64,000 nt of DNA from Agrobacterium rosae. GTDB lineage: Bacteria; Pseudomonadota; Alphaproteobacteria; Rhizobiales; Rhizobiaceae. Under the pieces are notes generated by a model. The model had not been told where the DNA came from. It saw only the letters and a program-made list of their open reading frames with translations, and did not search any database. Location of the stretch: contig NZ_NXEJ01000008.1 in assembly GCF_002915175.1 (NCBI RefSeq), positions 407,096 to 471,095 of the forward strand, read 5' to 3'. The position numbers and the translations under genes were made by a program. Positions 44,389-53,102 of this stretch are shown piece by piece; position 1 is the first letter of the stretch; every line of letters starts with the position of its first letter.

Positions 44389-45075
44389 TTAATACGCATC
44401 GGCGTTATCAATGTTGAAATTGTAGAGCGTGCGGGCCGAGCCATAGCGCTTGAACTCTTCCGGCTTCACGTCCGTCACGCCAGCCTTCTCCAAAAGTTCA
44501 GCCAGCTTCGCGAGATTCTTCGGCTTCATCTGCTTCTCGATGCAGTCGGAGCCCAGGCTCTTGACGGTGCCGCGCACGAAGAGCTTGGCTTCATAAAGGC
44601 TGTCGCCCAAAGCATCGCCCGCATCGCCCAACACCACGAGGTGCCCGGACTGGCCCATGAAGGCGGACATGTGGCCGATATTGCCGTGAACGACGATATC
44701 GATACCCTTCATCGAAATGGCGCAACGCGAGGCCGCATTGCCCTTGATGACCAGAAGACCGCCGCGACCCGTAGCACCGGCATATTGGCTGGCATCGCCT
44801 TCGATGATGACGGTGCCCGACATCATGTTTTCGGCAACGCCGGGACCGGCAGAACCATGAACGGTGACGGTGCCGCCATCATTCATACCGGCGCAATAGT
44901 AACCCACAGAGCCGCGCACTTCCACGGTAACAGGCGCATCGATACCGACCGCAACCGAGTGGCTACCGCGCGGGTTGATGACTTCGAATTCGGTGTCATT
45001 CGCGCCTTTGGACAGGGCATGCAGCGCGCTGTTGAGTTCTCGCAAGGGCGTGGTGGAGAGATCGAAAACTGGCAT
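44389..45075 (-). CDS. mgsB: N-methylglutamate synthase subunit B (GltB C-terminal domain homologue)
   Basis: Protein of 228 residues made of the glutamate-synthase C-terminal beta-helix (GXGXG type, also like FwdC), equal to GlxC. Repeating Gly/Asp turns are seen in YYCAGMNDGGTVTVHGSAG, GTVIIEGDASQYAGATGRGG, GNIGHMSAFMG and LVVLGDAGDALGD. The helix is thought to be structural, bridging the amidotransferase and FMN subunits. It lies 29 bases after mgsA. There is no sign of an active site of its own. Confidence 0.93.
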   Translation of the reverse strand: MPVFDLSTTPLRELNSALHALSKGANDTEFEVINPRGSHSVAVGIDAPVTVEVRGSVGYYCAGMNDGGTVTVHGSAGPGVAENMMSGTVIIEGDASQYAGATGRGGLLVIKGNAASRCAISMKGIDIVVHGNIGHMSAFMGQSGHLVVLGDAGDALGDSLYEAKLFVRGTVKSLGSDCIEKQMKPKNLAKLAELLEKAGVTDVKPEEFKRYGSARTLYNFNIDNADAY

Positions 45076-45104
45076 GATTTGAACTTTCTCGATATGGGCT
45101 TGTC

Positions 45105-46010
45105 TCAGGCGGCCTTGTCGTGATCCCAGAAATAGACGGTGGCAGGCTCTGGCTCCCAGACGCGTGCGGTCTCGATGCCCGGCAGATTGACGAGAGCGCG
45201 ATATTCCGAACCGAAAGCGACATATTGGTCCGTCTCGGCCATGACCGCAGGCTTGCAGGCAATGGGATCACGCACCACGCCGAAGCCGGACTTGGTGCCG
45301 ACGACGAAAGTGAAGAACCCGTCCAGATCATCCAGCGCACCGGTCAGCGCCTCGCCCAGATCCTTGCCCTTCGCCATTTCGGCCGTCAGATAGGCGGCGG
45401 CGACTTCCGAGTCATTCTGTGTCTCGAAGGTCATGCCTTCCCGCACCAGTTCGCGGCGCAGATTGTTGTGGTTGGACAGTGAGCCATTGTGTACGAGGCA
45501 TTGGTCTGCACCTGTCGAAAACGGATGAGCACCGAGCGTGGTCACCGCAGATTCCGTTGCCATGCGAGTGTGGCCAATGCCATGCGTGCCACCCATGGAT
45601 CGCACGTCGAAACGAGCGACCACGTCTTTCGGCAGGCCGGTTTCCTTATAAATCTCGACGCTATCGCCGGAACCCATGATGCGGATGTTGGGGCGAATGT
45701 CAGAGAGGACGGCACGGACAGATGACAGCTTGTCAGCGGCAATTTCGACCACCGCATGCGTGCTCTTGACTGCAACCGTCGCATTGATGCCTGCCTCCGC
45801 GAGATCCGCATCCAGTCCCGCGAAATCCACATCCGGCTGGGCCGATTGCAACGTCACCTTTGCCCTGCCAGATGCCGGTGCTCCATAGATCGCGATGCCA
45901 GCCGAGTCCGGGCCGCGATCCGTCATTGTGATCAGCATATCCGACAGCAATTCCCCAAGCTGCGGCTCGAGGCTTTTGTCTTTCAGGAACAATCCAACAA
46001 TACCGCACAT
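45105..46010 (-). CDS. mgsA: N-methylglutamate synthase subunit A (class II amidotransferase)
   Basis: Class II glutamine amidotransferase-like subunit of 301 residues, equal to GlxB. The start is fixed at the ATG at 46008-46010 because the next codon is the catalytic Cys (MCGIVGLFLKD), which must become the N-terminal residue. A longer frame to 46061 would bury it. Other marks are GTHGIGHTRMATES, HPFSTGADQCLVHNGSLSNH and the EVAAAYL region. It should release methylamine from gamma-glutamylmethylamide and channel it to MgsC. GGAG lies 9 bases before the ATG. A palindrome at 46073-46091 sits in its promoter region. Confidence 0.94.
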   Translation of the reverse strand: MCGIVGLFLKDKSLEPQLGELLSDMLITMTDRGPDSAGIAIYGAPASGRAKVTLQSAQPDVDFAGLDADLAEAGINATVAVKSTHAVVEIAADKLSSVRAVLSDIRPNIRIMGSGDSVEIYKETGLPKDVVARFDVRSMGGTHGIGHTRMATESAVTTLGAHPFSTGADQCLVHNGSLSNHNNLRRELVREGMTFETQNDSEVAAAYLTAEMAKGKDLGEALTGALDDLDGFFTFVVGTKSGFGVVRDPIACKPAVMAETDQYVAFGSEYRALVNLPGIETARVWEPEPATVYFWDHDKAA

Positions 46011-46072
46011 GGCCAGCATCTCCATTCTTCGATGGAAAATTGCTAGCATATGGTATTCCACATATCAACTAT

Positions 46073-46091
46073 GAAGAATAATATTTTCTTC
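46073..46091. promoter_or_regulatory. Palindrome upstream of mgsA, candidate XRE operator
   Basis: GAAGAATAATATTTTCTTC has 6-base inverted arms GAAGAA/TTCTTC around TAATATT. It lies 62 bases before the mgsA start. A similar AATATT-centred palindrome precedes the XRE gene at 46782-46798. Confidence 0.45.
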
Positions 46092-46100
46092 TAAGGCAAT

Positions 46101-46760
46101 TTATGGCGTCTTGTTCTGGGGATAAGAGATGATTGAAAGATAGCGCGCAGGCAGCTTCACCAGCTGTTCCGGGCCGTGCGGCGCATCCGCATCGAAGAAC
46201 AGGCTGTCGCCGGGCTGCATGGCGTAGAGGCTTTCCGAATGGCGATAGACAACCTCTCCCTCCAACATGTAGAGAAACTCCATGCCCTCGTGCTGAAACG
46301 TCGGAAAGACGTCAGAGTCGGTTGTCAGCGTGATGAGATAGGGCTCGACGGTCACACCGCTACTGTTGTTGTCGATATGGCCCAAAAGGCTATACTGGTG
46401 ACCCGCGCGGGTGCCGCGACGCTCAAGATTGACGCCTTCGCCCGCCTTCACGAAGGTGGCACTGCGTGGCTCCTCGAAGCCTCGAAAAAACGCTGTCAGC
46501 GGAACACCAAGTGCGCGTGAGAGGGTCTGTAGCGTTGTGAGCGATGGCGATATATTGCCATTTTCGATCTTTGACAGCATGCCGACGGACACGCCGGTGG
46601 CAGCCGCCAGATCTGTGACGGTTATGCCGAGTTTCTTGCGATAGGTCCGCACCTCGTGGCCGATGGCCATTTCCAGATTGTTGCCGCGTGGCTCTTTGAC
46701 GGCGTGCGGATCCTGTGACAAGACCGCTATTGTCCCGTCTTTAGCGCTGGTGTCGGCCAT
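46101..46760 (-). CDS. XRE-cupin transcriptional regulator
   Basis: Regulator of 219 residues: an N-terminal helix-turn-helix of XRE type (about 35-90, with GITVTDLAAATGVSVGMLSKIENG) and a C-terminal small cupin domain (about 125-215, MEFLYMLEGEVVYRH and GDSLFFDADAPHGPE, with two metal-type His). GAGGAACAGAT precedes the ATG. It lies between mgsA and the GlxA-type gene, all on the minus strand. XRE-cupin proteins often control amine and polyamine breakdown (PuuR is the model), so it likely regulates the methylamine genes. The ligand is unknown. Confidence 0.9.
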   Translation of the reverse strand: MADTSAKDGTIAVLSQDPHAVKEPRGNNLEMAIGHEVRTYRKKLGITVTDLAAATGVSVGMLSKIENGNISPSLTTLQTLSRALGVPLTAFFRGFEEPRSATFVKAGEGVNLERRGTRAGHQYSLLGHIDNNSSGVTVEPYLITLTTDSDVFPTFQHEGMEFLYMLEGEVVYRHSESLYAMQPGDSLFFDADAPHGPEQLVKLPARYLSIISYPQNKTP

Positions 46761-46781
46761 ATCTGTTCCTCGAATTATCCT

Positions 46782-46800
46782 GAGAGGAATATTCTCTTAA
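46782..46800. promoter_or_regulatory. Palindrome upstream of the XRE gene
   Basis: GAGAGGAATATTCTCTTAA contains AGAG-GAATATT-CTCT around AATATT, 22 bases before the XRE start and overlapping the stop codon of the upstream gene. It resembles the site before mgsA, suggesting shared control and autoregulation. Confidence 0.42.
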
Positions 46801-47771
46801 TCGCCAAGAAACTTCAAACGAAAAGCGCCTGGGGATTTGCCGAGCACGGCTTTGCAAACACGTGACAAATGGCTTGCGCTGGAGAAGCCTGTCGCGAAGG
46901 CAATTTCAGAGATCGACAGGGCGCTTTGTTCCAGCAGGTTCTGGGCATGGCGAAGGCGGATAAGGCGATAGGTTTCCAGAAACGTCTTGCCGAGTTGTTC
47001 GGTGAAGAGCCGATCAAGATGCCGGACACTGACGCCACCCAACGCCGCAAGCGTTAAGCGGTCCATGGGCTGTTCTATCGTCGCTTCCATTTTTTCAAGA
47101 ATAATAAGCAATGCCGGATGATGTGTGCCGAAGCGCTGCGCTGTCGAGCCGCGCTGCGGAGCCGTCGGTTCGGCGATTGCGGTGTGCAGATACCAGTCGC
47201 TAACCCTGCGGGCGAAATGCGAGCCCATACGCTGCGAAATCATCGCATGCATCATGTCCAGAGGTGCCACACCACCTCCGCACGTCACCCTATCGCCATC
47301 GATAACATAACGCGCCTGGCGCGGCGTGAGGTGGGGGAACGCCTCCCTGAACACACCGGCATGCTCCCAATGAATGGTGAAATCCCGGTTTTCCAGCAGA
47401 CCGGCAGCGGCCAAAATATAAGCGCCGCTGGAAATGCCGCCAATGCGTACGCCCTGCCGCGCCAGCTTTCGCAAGCTCCCATGAAGCCCGCTATAGTCGC
47501 CCCAATCCGAGTGCCCCCCACCGGCACAAACGAATATGGTGTGACAGGCACTGCCCTGTGCAACAACATCCGCACATTCGACGCTTAATCCCGAAGAGCT
47601 GAGAACCGGCTGACCGTCGGCTGAAAGCGGCATAGGCTCGTATAACGGCAAACCCGCGATCAGATTGGCTGCACGAAGCGGTTCGGTTGCTGATGCATAG
47701 GACATCAGCGCAAAATTCGGCATCAGTACGAAGCCGATGCGTTGCAGGGTTTGTGGATCAGAGAGCGACAT
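46797..47771 (-). CDS. GlxA-type AraC regulator (DJ-1/PfpI plus HTH)
   Basis: Transcription factor of 324 residues. The N-terminal DJ-1/PfpI amidotransferase-like domain (about 8-190) includes FVCAGGGHSDWG and GGISSGAYILAAAGLL; at the nucleophile elbow, where many homologues have Cys, there is Ser. The C-terminal AraC domain (about 225-320) includes LAALGGVSVRHLDRLFTEQLGKT and FATGFSSASHLSRVCKAVLG. It is divergent from mgdA with 96 bases between. Relatives of this class (GbdR, SouR, GlxA) sense methylated amines such as glycine betaine or sarcosine and activate sox genes, so control of mgdABCD by N-methylglutamate or methylamine is a reasonable inference. Confidence 0.9.
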   Translation of the reverse strand: MSLSDPQTLQRIGFVLMPNFALMSYASATEPLRAANLIAGLPLYEPMPLSADGQPVLSSSGLSVECADVVAQGSACHTIFVCAGGGHSDWGDYSGLHGSLRKLARQGVRIGGISSGAYILAAAGLLENRDFTIHWEHAGVFREAFPHLTPRQARYVIDGDRVTCGGGVAPLDMMHAMISQRMGSHFARRVSDWYLHTAIAEPTAPQRGSTAQRFGTHHPALLIILEKMEATIEQPMDRLTLAALGGVSVRHLDRLFTEQLGKTFLETYRLIRLRHAQNLLEQSALSISEIAFATGFSSASHLSRVCKAVLGKSPGAFRLKFLGD

Positions 47772-47867
47772 GGCTCATTTATACATCTGCTCGTCCCGTT
47801 TGTGCAATCCGCCGCGCTCGTCGTGGCTTAAGCTCGTCGCCAACTGATGTAGAGATGCGGCGATACA

Positions 47868-49118
47868 ATGCGTTACTCGGCTCTTTCCCTGCTTTTAAAC
47901 GGACTTCGCGGCAACAAGGCGTGGACACCTGCCTGGCGGCAGCCGGAGCCGAAACCGCATTATGACGTGATCATCGTCGGTGGTGGTGGGCATGGGTTGG
48001 CCACGGCCTATTATCTCGCCAAGGAGTTTGGCGTTACCAATGTCGCCGTGCTGGAGAAGGGCTATATCGGCTCCGGCAATGTGGGGCGCAACACCACCAT
48101 CATTCGCTCCAACTACCTGCTTCAAGGCAACAACCCCTTCTACGAGTTGTCGATGAAGTTGTGGGAAGGTCTGGAGCAGGATTTCAATTTCAACGCCATG
48201 GTTTCCCAGCGTGGCGTACTGAATTTGTTCCATTCGGATGCCCAGCGCGATGCCTACACGCGGCGCGGCAACGCCATGCGTCTCCACGGAGTCGATGCCG
48301 ATCTGCTGGATAAGGCCGCCGTTCGCAAGATGCTGCCCTTCCTCGGTTATGACAGTGCCCGTTTCCCGATACAGGGTGGCCTACTGCAAAAGCGTGGTGG
48401 AACCGTGCGCCATGATGCCGTTGCCTGGGGTTATGCCCGCGGGGCCGACATGCGTGGTGTCGATATCATTCAGAACTGCGAAGTTACCGGTATCAGGCGC
48501 GAAAACGGACGCGTCACGGGCGTCGAGACCACAAAAGGCTTCATCGGCTGCGGCAAGCTGGGACTTGCGGCGGCTGGAAACTCATCACGAGTCGCCGAAA
48601 TGGCAGGGCTGAAGCTGCCGATTGAAAGCCATGTGCTGCAAGCTTTCGTCTCGGAAGGTTTAAAGCCGTTCATCGATGGCGTCGTCACCTTCGGGGCCGG
48701 GCACTTCTACGTCTCGCAGTCGGACAAGGGCGGTCTCGTCTTCGGTGGCGATATCGATGGCTACAATTCCTATGCCCAGCGCGGCAATCTTGCGACCGTG
48801 GAGCATGTGGCGGAAGCCGGAAAGGCGATGATCCCGTCTCTTTCGCGCGTGCGCGTTCTGCGCTCATGGGGCGGCATTATGGATATGTCGATGGATGGTT
48901 CACCGATCATCGACCGCACACATCTCGATAATCTCTACCTGAATGCCGGTTGGTGCTATGGCGGGTTCAAGGCAACACCGGCCTCCGGTTTTTGCTTTGC
49001 CCATCTTCTGGCGCGGGACGTGCCGCAAGCAACCACAACGGCCTTCCGGCTGGATCGTTTCGCACGCGGCCACATGCTGGATGAAAAGGGCCAGGGTGCC
49101 CAGCCTAATCTTCACTGA
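47868..49118 (+). CDS. mgdA: N-methylglutamate dehydrogenase subunit A (SoxB-like FAD subunit)
   Basis: FAD-dependent subunit of 416 residues homologous to the beta subunit of heterotetrameric sarcosine oxidase. It has the N-terminal family signature MRYSALSLLLNGLRGNK, the dinucleotide motif VIIVGGGGHGLATAYYLAKE (about 34-53), and GSGNVGRNTTIIRSNY with the expected flavin-site residues. The C-terminal MDMSMDGSPIID and GWCYGGFKATPASG complete the fold. It would oxidise the N-methyl amine. Sarcosine oxidase soxB is the alternative; the linked gmaS and mgs genes favour N-methylglutamate. It begins the mgdABCD operon. Confidence 0.9.
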   Translation: MRYSALSLLLNGLRGNKAWTPAWRQPEPKPHYDVIIVGGGGHGLATAYYLAKEFGVTNVAVLEKGYIGSGNVGRNTTIIRSNYLLQGNNPFYELSMKLWEGLEQDFNFNAMVSQRGVLNLFHSDAQRDAYTRRGNAMRLHGVDADLLDKAAVRKMLPFLGYDSARFPIQGGLLQKRGGTVRHDAVAWGYARGADMRGVDIIQNCEVTGIRRENGRVTGVETTKGFIGCGKLGLAAAGNSSRVAEMAGLKLPIESHVLQAFVSEGLKPFIDGVVTFGAGHFYVSQSDKGGLVFGGDIDGYNSYAQRGNLATVEHVAEAGKAMIPSLSRVRVLRSWGGIMDMSMDGSPIIDRTHLDNLYLNAGWCYGGFKATPASGFCFAHLLARDVPQATTTAFRLDRFARGHMLDEKGQGAQPNLH

Positions 49119-49144
49119 CAGTGCAGCACAAGGAATAGCCTGAC

Positions 49145-49423
49145 ATGGCCAGTCTCATCTCCTGCCCGCATTGCGGTGCAAGACCCAAGGAAGAATTCAC
49201 CATCAAGGGTGCTGCTCTTGCACGACCGTCGCCGGATGCCGGGACGGATGTCTGGAAGGATTACGTCTATCTGCGCGAAAATCCGCGCGGTCTCTATGAA
49301 GAATACTGGCACCACACGTCCGGCTGCCGACGCTGGCTGGTGGTGACGCGTGACACGGCGACCCATGAGATCGAAAAAAGCCGCGACGTGGCAATCGCGC
49401 AGGCATCGGATATCCGCCCATGA
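49145..49423 (+). CDS. mgdB: N-methylglutamate dehydrogenase subunit B (SoxD-like, zinc site)
   Basis: Small subunit of 92 residues homologous to the sarcosine oxidase delta subunit. The zinc-binding pattern is seen as CPHCG near residue 7 with the distal His and Cys in YWHHTSGCRRW near 62. It also has the delta-family stretch YVYLRENPRGLYEEYW. Its role is structural within the four-subunit complex. It lies 26 bases after mgdA, and its stop overlaps the mgdC start (ATGA). Confidence 0.92.
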   Translation: MASLISCPHCGARPKEEFTIKGAALARPSPDAGTDVWKDYVYLRENPRGLYEEYWHHTSGCRRWLVVTRDTATHEIEKSRDVAIAQASDIRP

Positions 49424-52383
49424 CATCCTACCGTTTAGAAAGCGGCGGCCTGATCGATCGCCAGACACCCGTCTCCTTCACCTTCGATGGCAAACGCATG
49501 CTGGGCTTCGAGGGCGACAGCTTGGCCTCCGCCTTGTTGGCCAATGGCCAATTGCTGGTCGGGCGCAGTTTCAAATATCACCGTCCACGCGGCATTCTGA
49601 CCGCCGGTTCGGCAGAGCCGAACGCACTGATGACAATCGGGCGCGGCGGACGCACGGAAGCCAACACCCGCGCCACCATGCAGGAACTGTATCAAGGGCT
49701 GGAAGCTAAAAGCCAGAGCCGCTGGCCGTCACTGGAATTCGATATCGGCGCACTGAATAGCCTGCTGTCGCCTTTTCTCGGCGCAGGCTTCTACTACAAG
49801 ACCTTCATGTGGCCTGCGCCGCTGTGGGAAAAGCTCTACGAGCCCTTTATCCGCAAGGCGGCGGGCCTTGGCAAAGCAACTTATGAGGCGGACCCAGACA
49901 CTTACGAAAAATGCTGGGCGCATTGCGACCTGCTGGTCATCGGCTCTGGCCCCACAGGTATCGCGGCAGCACTGACCGCCGGTCGCGCTGGTGCACGCGT
50001 CATTTTGGTCGATGAGCATTCCGCAGCGGGTGGTTCGCTCCTGTCTGAAACAGCTTCGATTGATGATGTTTCGACGCAGGTCTTCGTTCAACAGGCAATG
50101 GGCGAACTCCATTCGCTGTCCAACGTACAGGTTCTGACAAGAACAACGGCCTTCGGCTGGTATGACGGCAATGTCTTCGGCGCGGTGGAGCGCGTCCAGA
50201 AAAATATCGCGCTGCCAAATGCAGCACTCCCCGTCGAACGTCTCTGGCGTATCGTTGCGAAGACGGCGCTGCTGGCGAGCGGGGCGGAAGAGCGTCCTTT
50301 GGTCTTCGGCGGCAACGATATTCCCGGAGTGATGATGGCGACGGCCATGCGCACCTATCTCAACCGATACGGGGTCGCGCCTGGCAAAGAAATCGCGGTC
50401 TTCACCACCAATGACAGCGGCTATGCGTTTGCGAATGATCTTGAGAAACGCGGGATCGTGCCGGTTGCCATCATCGACTCAAGGCCGGAGAGCAATCCTG
50501 CCTATACGGGCAAGGCGCGTGTTATAAAGGGTGCCTACGTCTCTGACGCCCAAGGCGGCAAGGCACTGTCATCCATCAGCGTTTTCAGAAACGGTACGAT
50601 CGAGACAATCAAGGTCGATGCGCTGGCAATGTCAGGCGGTTACTCGCCCATCATTCATCTTGCCTGCCACCGTGGTGGCAAACCGGTTTGGTCGGATGAA
50701 CAATCCGCGTTTCTGGCACCGCAAGGGCTGAAAGGCGTCGCGCTCGCGGGTGCTGTCGCCGCCACATCCGGCATTTCATCGTGCCTTGAAGAAGGCGCGG
50801 CCCGCGCTGCCGCACTGGTCGCTGAATTCGGCTTCAATACATCGCCTGCCTCCTTCGGTCGGGTCGAAGGCGATACGATCTCTACTGCTGCCAAACCGGT
50901 GTGGAATATTCCCGGCATAAAGGGCAAGGCCTTTGTGGATTATCAAAACGATGTGCACCGGAAGGATCTGGGGCTGGCCGTACAGGAAGGCTACGGCCAT
51001 GTGGAGCTTGCCAAGCGCTATACCACCAACGGCATGGCGACGGATCAAGGAAAGCTTTCCAACGTCAACGCTATCGGCCTTCTGGCAGAAGCGCGCGGCG
51101 TTTCACCGGCAGAGGTCGGGACAACCACTTTTAGACCTTTCTACACACCGGTGTCATTCGGTGCATTGACCGGTGCATATCACGGCGAACATTTCCAGCC
51201 AGTGCGCAAATCACCGCTGCATGGCTGGGCCAAAAAGAATGGCGCGACCTTCGTCGAGACAGGTCTGTGGTACCGCTCGGCCTGGTTCCCGCGCGACGGT
51301 GAAACCACATGGCGAGAAAGCGTCGACCGTGAAGTGCGCAACGTTCGCGTGAACGCAGGCCTATGCGATGTATCAATGCTGGGCAAAATCGAAATCTGCG
51401 GCAAGGATGCAGCAGAATTTCTCAATCGTGTCTATTCTAACGCCTTCCTGAAGCTGCCCGTCGGCAAGGCACGTTATGGCTTGATGTTGCGTGAAGATGG
51501 CATGATCTATGACGATGGCACCACCAGCCGCCTTTCGGACGAGCGCTTTTTTATGACCACCACCACCGCCTATGCGGCTGGCGTCATGAACCACCTGGAA
51601 TTCTGCGCACAGACGCTCTGGCCCGATCTCGACGTTCACCTCGCCTCCTCCACGGACCAGTGGGCGCAGATGGCAATTGCCGGACCGAAAGCCCGCGTCA
51701 TCCTCCAGACCATTGTCGATGAAGACATTTCCAACGAGGCTTTCCCGTTTCTGGGTGCCCGCGAAGTCTCACTTTTCGGTGGGCAACTTCATGGTCGCCT
51801 GTTTAGGATTTCCTTTTCCGGTGAGCTGGCGTTCGAACTCGCTGTCCCCGCAGGCTATGGCGAAAGCGTTGCCGATGCGTTGATGGAGGCAGGCCGCGAA
51901 CACGGCATTCAGCCCTATGGCATCGAAGCGCTCGGCGTATTGCGTATCGAAAAGGGCCACGTTACCCACAATGAAATCAACGGCACGGTGGTGCCTGCCG
52001 ATCTCGGTTTCGGCAAGATGGTGTCATCCACCAAGGTGGATTTCATCGGCAAGGCGATGGTGGCGCGCGAGGGCCTGACATCGCCTGACCGTGGACAACT
52101 CGTCGGCGTCATTCCACTTGATCCAAAAACGTCGTTCCGCAGCGGCGCGCATATTCTTGAAAAGACCGCGGCTGCCACCTTCGAAAATGATCAGGGCTAT
52201 GTCACGTCAAGTGCGTTCTCTCCCCATGTCGGCTCCACGATCGGTCTTGCTCTCGTCAATCGTGGCTCTGAACGTCACGGCGAAGAGGTAATGATCTGGA
52301 ATGGCGTAAGAAACGAGTTCACGCCCGGACGCCTGTGCAGCCCGGTCTTTGTCGATCCAGAAAATGAGAAACTGCATGTCTGA
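49420..52383 (+). CDS. mgdC: N-methylglutamate dehydrogenase subunit C (SoxA-like large subunit)
   Basis: Large subunit of 987 residues like sarcosine oxidase alpha. Domains in order: a ferredoxin-like N-terminal domain (about 1-95, with SALLANGQLLVGRSFKYHRP), an NAD-binding flavoprotein domain (about 165-470, LLVIGSGPTGIAAALTAGR), a SoxA spacer domain (about 505-590), and a GcvT-like aminomethyltransferase domain (about 600-980). The last would transfer the methyl carbon to tetrahydrofolate, giving methylene-THF. Electrons may pass to NAD. It overlaps mgdB by 4 bases and mgdD by 8. Full length, with no break. Confidence 0.93.
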   Translation: MTSYRLESGGLIDRQTPVSFTFDGKRMLGFEGDSLASALLANGQLLVGRSFKYHRPRGILTAGSAEPNALMTIGRGGRTEANTRATMQELYQGLEAKSQSRWPSLEFDIGALNSLLSPFLGAGFYYKTFMWPAPLWEKLYEPFIRKAAGLGKATYEADPDTYEKCWAHCDLLVIGSGPTGIAAALTAGRAGARVILVDEHSAAGGSLLSETASIDDVSTQVFVQQAMGELHSLSNVQVLTRTTAFGWYDGNVFGAVERVQKNIALPNAALPVERLWRIVAKTALLASGAEERPLVFGGNDIPGVMMATAMRTYLNRYGVAPGKEIAVFTTNDSGYAFANDLEKRGIVPVAIIDSRPESNPAYTGKARVIKGAYVSDAQGGKALSSISVFRNGTIETIKVDALAMSGGYSPIIHLACHRGGKPVWSDEQSAFLAPQGLKGVALAGAVAATSGISSCLEEGAARAAALVAEFGFNTSPASFGRVEGDTISTAAKPVWNIPGIKGKAFVDYQNDVHRKDLGLAVQEGYGHVELAKRYTTNGMATDQGKLSNVNAIGLLAEARGVSPAEVGTTTFRPFYTPVSFGALTGAYHGEHFQPVRKSPLHGWAKKNGATFVETGLWYRSAWFPRDGETTWRESVDREVRNVRVNAGLCDVSMLGKIEICGKDAAEFLNRVYSNAFLKLPVGKARYGLMLREDGMIYDDGTTSRLSDERFFMTTTTAYAAGVMNHLEFCAQTLWPDLDVHLASSTDQWAQMAIAGPKARVILQTIVDEDISNEAFPFLGAREVSLFGGQLHGRLFRISFSGELAFELAVPAGYGESVADALMEAGREHGIQPYGIEALGVLRIEKGHVTHNEINGTVVPADLGFGKMVSSTKVDFIGKAMVAREGLTSPDRGQLVGVIPLDPKTSFRSGAHILEKTAAATFENDQGYVTSSAFSPHVGSTIGLALVNRGSERHGEEVMIWNGVRNEFTPGRLCSPVFVDPENEKLHV

Positions 52384-52909
52384 ATTCGCCCTCGTATCAA
52401 AGCCAGCACTCGCTGACCGCGCGCCAATTGCGGGCAAAGACATCACATTGGAAGCGTTGCCTGAAGGCCACGTCATCCTCATCATGGGAAACCCCGGCGA
52501 CGACACGATCAAGAATCGCATCGTGCCGCTTTCCGATGGCACCCCGCATGCCGTGCGCGCCGCTGGGCCGGGCCAATGGTTTGTCGTCGGCGACCAGCCC
52601 AAGACACGAGGGCAGTTGGACGCGCTTTTCGCAGCGCTCGGCACGGACGTTTACGGCGTCGATCAGAGTGCAGGCCGCGTGCGCATTCATCTGTATGGTG
52701 CCGGGGTCGAGAGTGTTCTTGCCAAGGGAACCGCAGTTGATCTGGCTATGATCAGCTTTCCGGTCGGATGGGCAACAACGACATTGATCGGCCATATCTC
52801 CACCCTCATCACGAGAACCGGAGAACATGCGTTCGAACTCATGGTTCTCAGAGGTTTTGCCGAAAGCCTGTGGGACGATCTTGTTCAGATGAGCCTGGAA
52901 TTCCAATAA
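52376..52909 (+). CDS. mgdD: N-methylglutamate dehydrogenase subunit D (SoxG-like)
   Basis: Small subunit of 177 residues homologous to sarcosine oxidase gamma and the GcvT fold. Marks are [21 protein letters not shown] near residue 100 and the C-terminal [24 protein letters not shown]. The start is the ATG at 52376, overlapping the mgdC stop as ATGTCTGA; a GTG further upstream (52349) would overlap more and adds no family sequence. Last gene of the operon. No strong terminator is seen in 52910-53102, only a weak GC stem. Confidence 0.9.
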   Translation: MSEFALVSKPALADRAPIAGKDITLEALPEGHVILIMGNPGDDTIKNRIVPLSDGTPHAVRAAGPGQWFVVGDQPKTRGQLDALFAALGTDVYGVDQSAGRVRIHLYGAGVESVLAKGTAVDLAMISFPVGWATTTLIGHISTLITRTGEHAFELMVLRGFAESLWDDLVQMSLEFQ

Positions 52910-53102
52910 TTCCCAAGGCCAAACTGAGCGAAGCCACCGATGTTATAAGCTGCGCAGAGTTGCTTTGCGCGGAAGCGTGAAATTTTGCAGAACGGCTAAA
53001 TACTTGATATCTAAATTGTCGTCGGTGATAATTTTATATTGTTTTATTTGGAGAATTTTCACCAATTTCCAGCAATCTTCCTGCAAAGCTGGGGACAATT
53101 TC

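Noticed and set aside
43768..45123. 451-residue plus-strand frame opposite mgsC and mgsB
   Set aside because: No family features; composition is that of a reversed GC-rich coding strand.
47868..52909. Reading the four-subunit set as sarcosine oxidase soxBDAG
   Set aside because: Possible from sequence alone, but linkage with gmaS and all three mgs genes makes N-methylglutamate dehydrogenase the better call; kept as the stated alternative.
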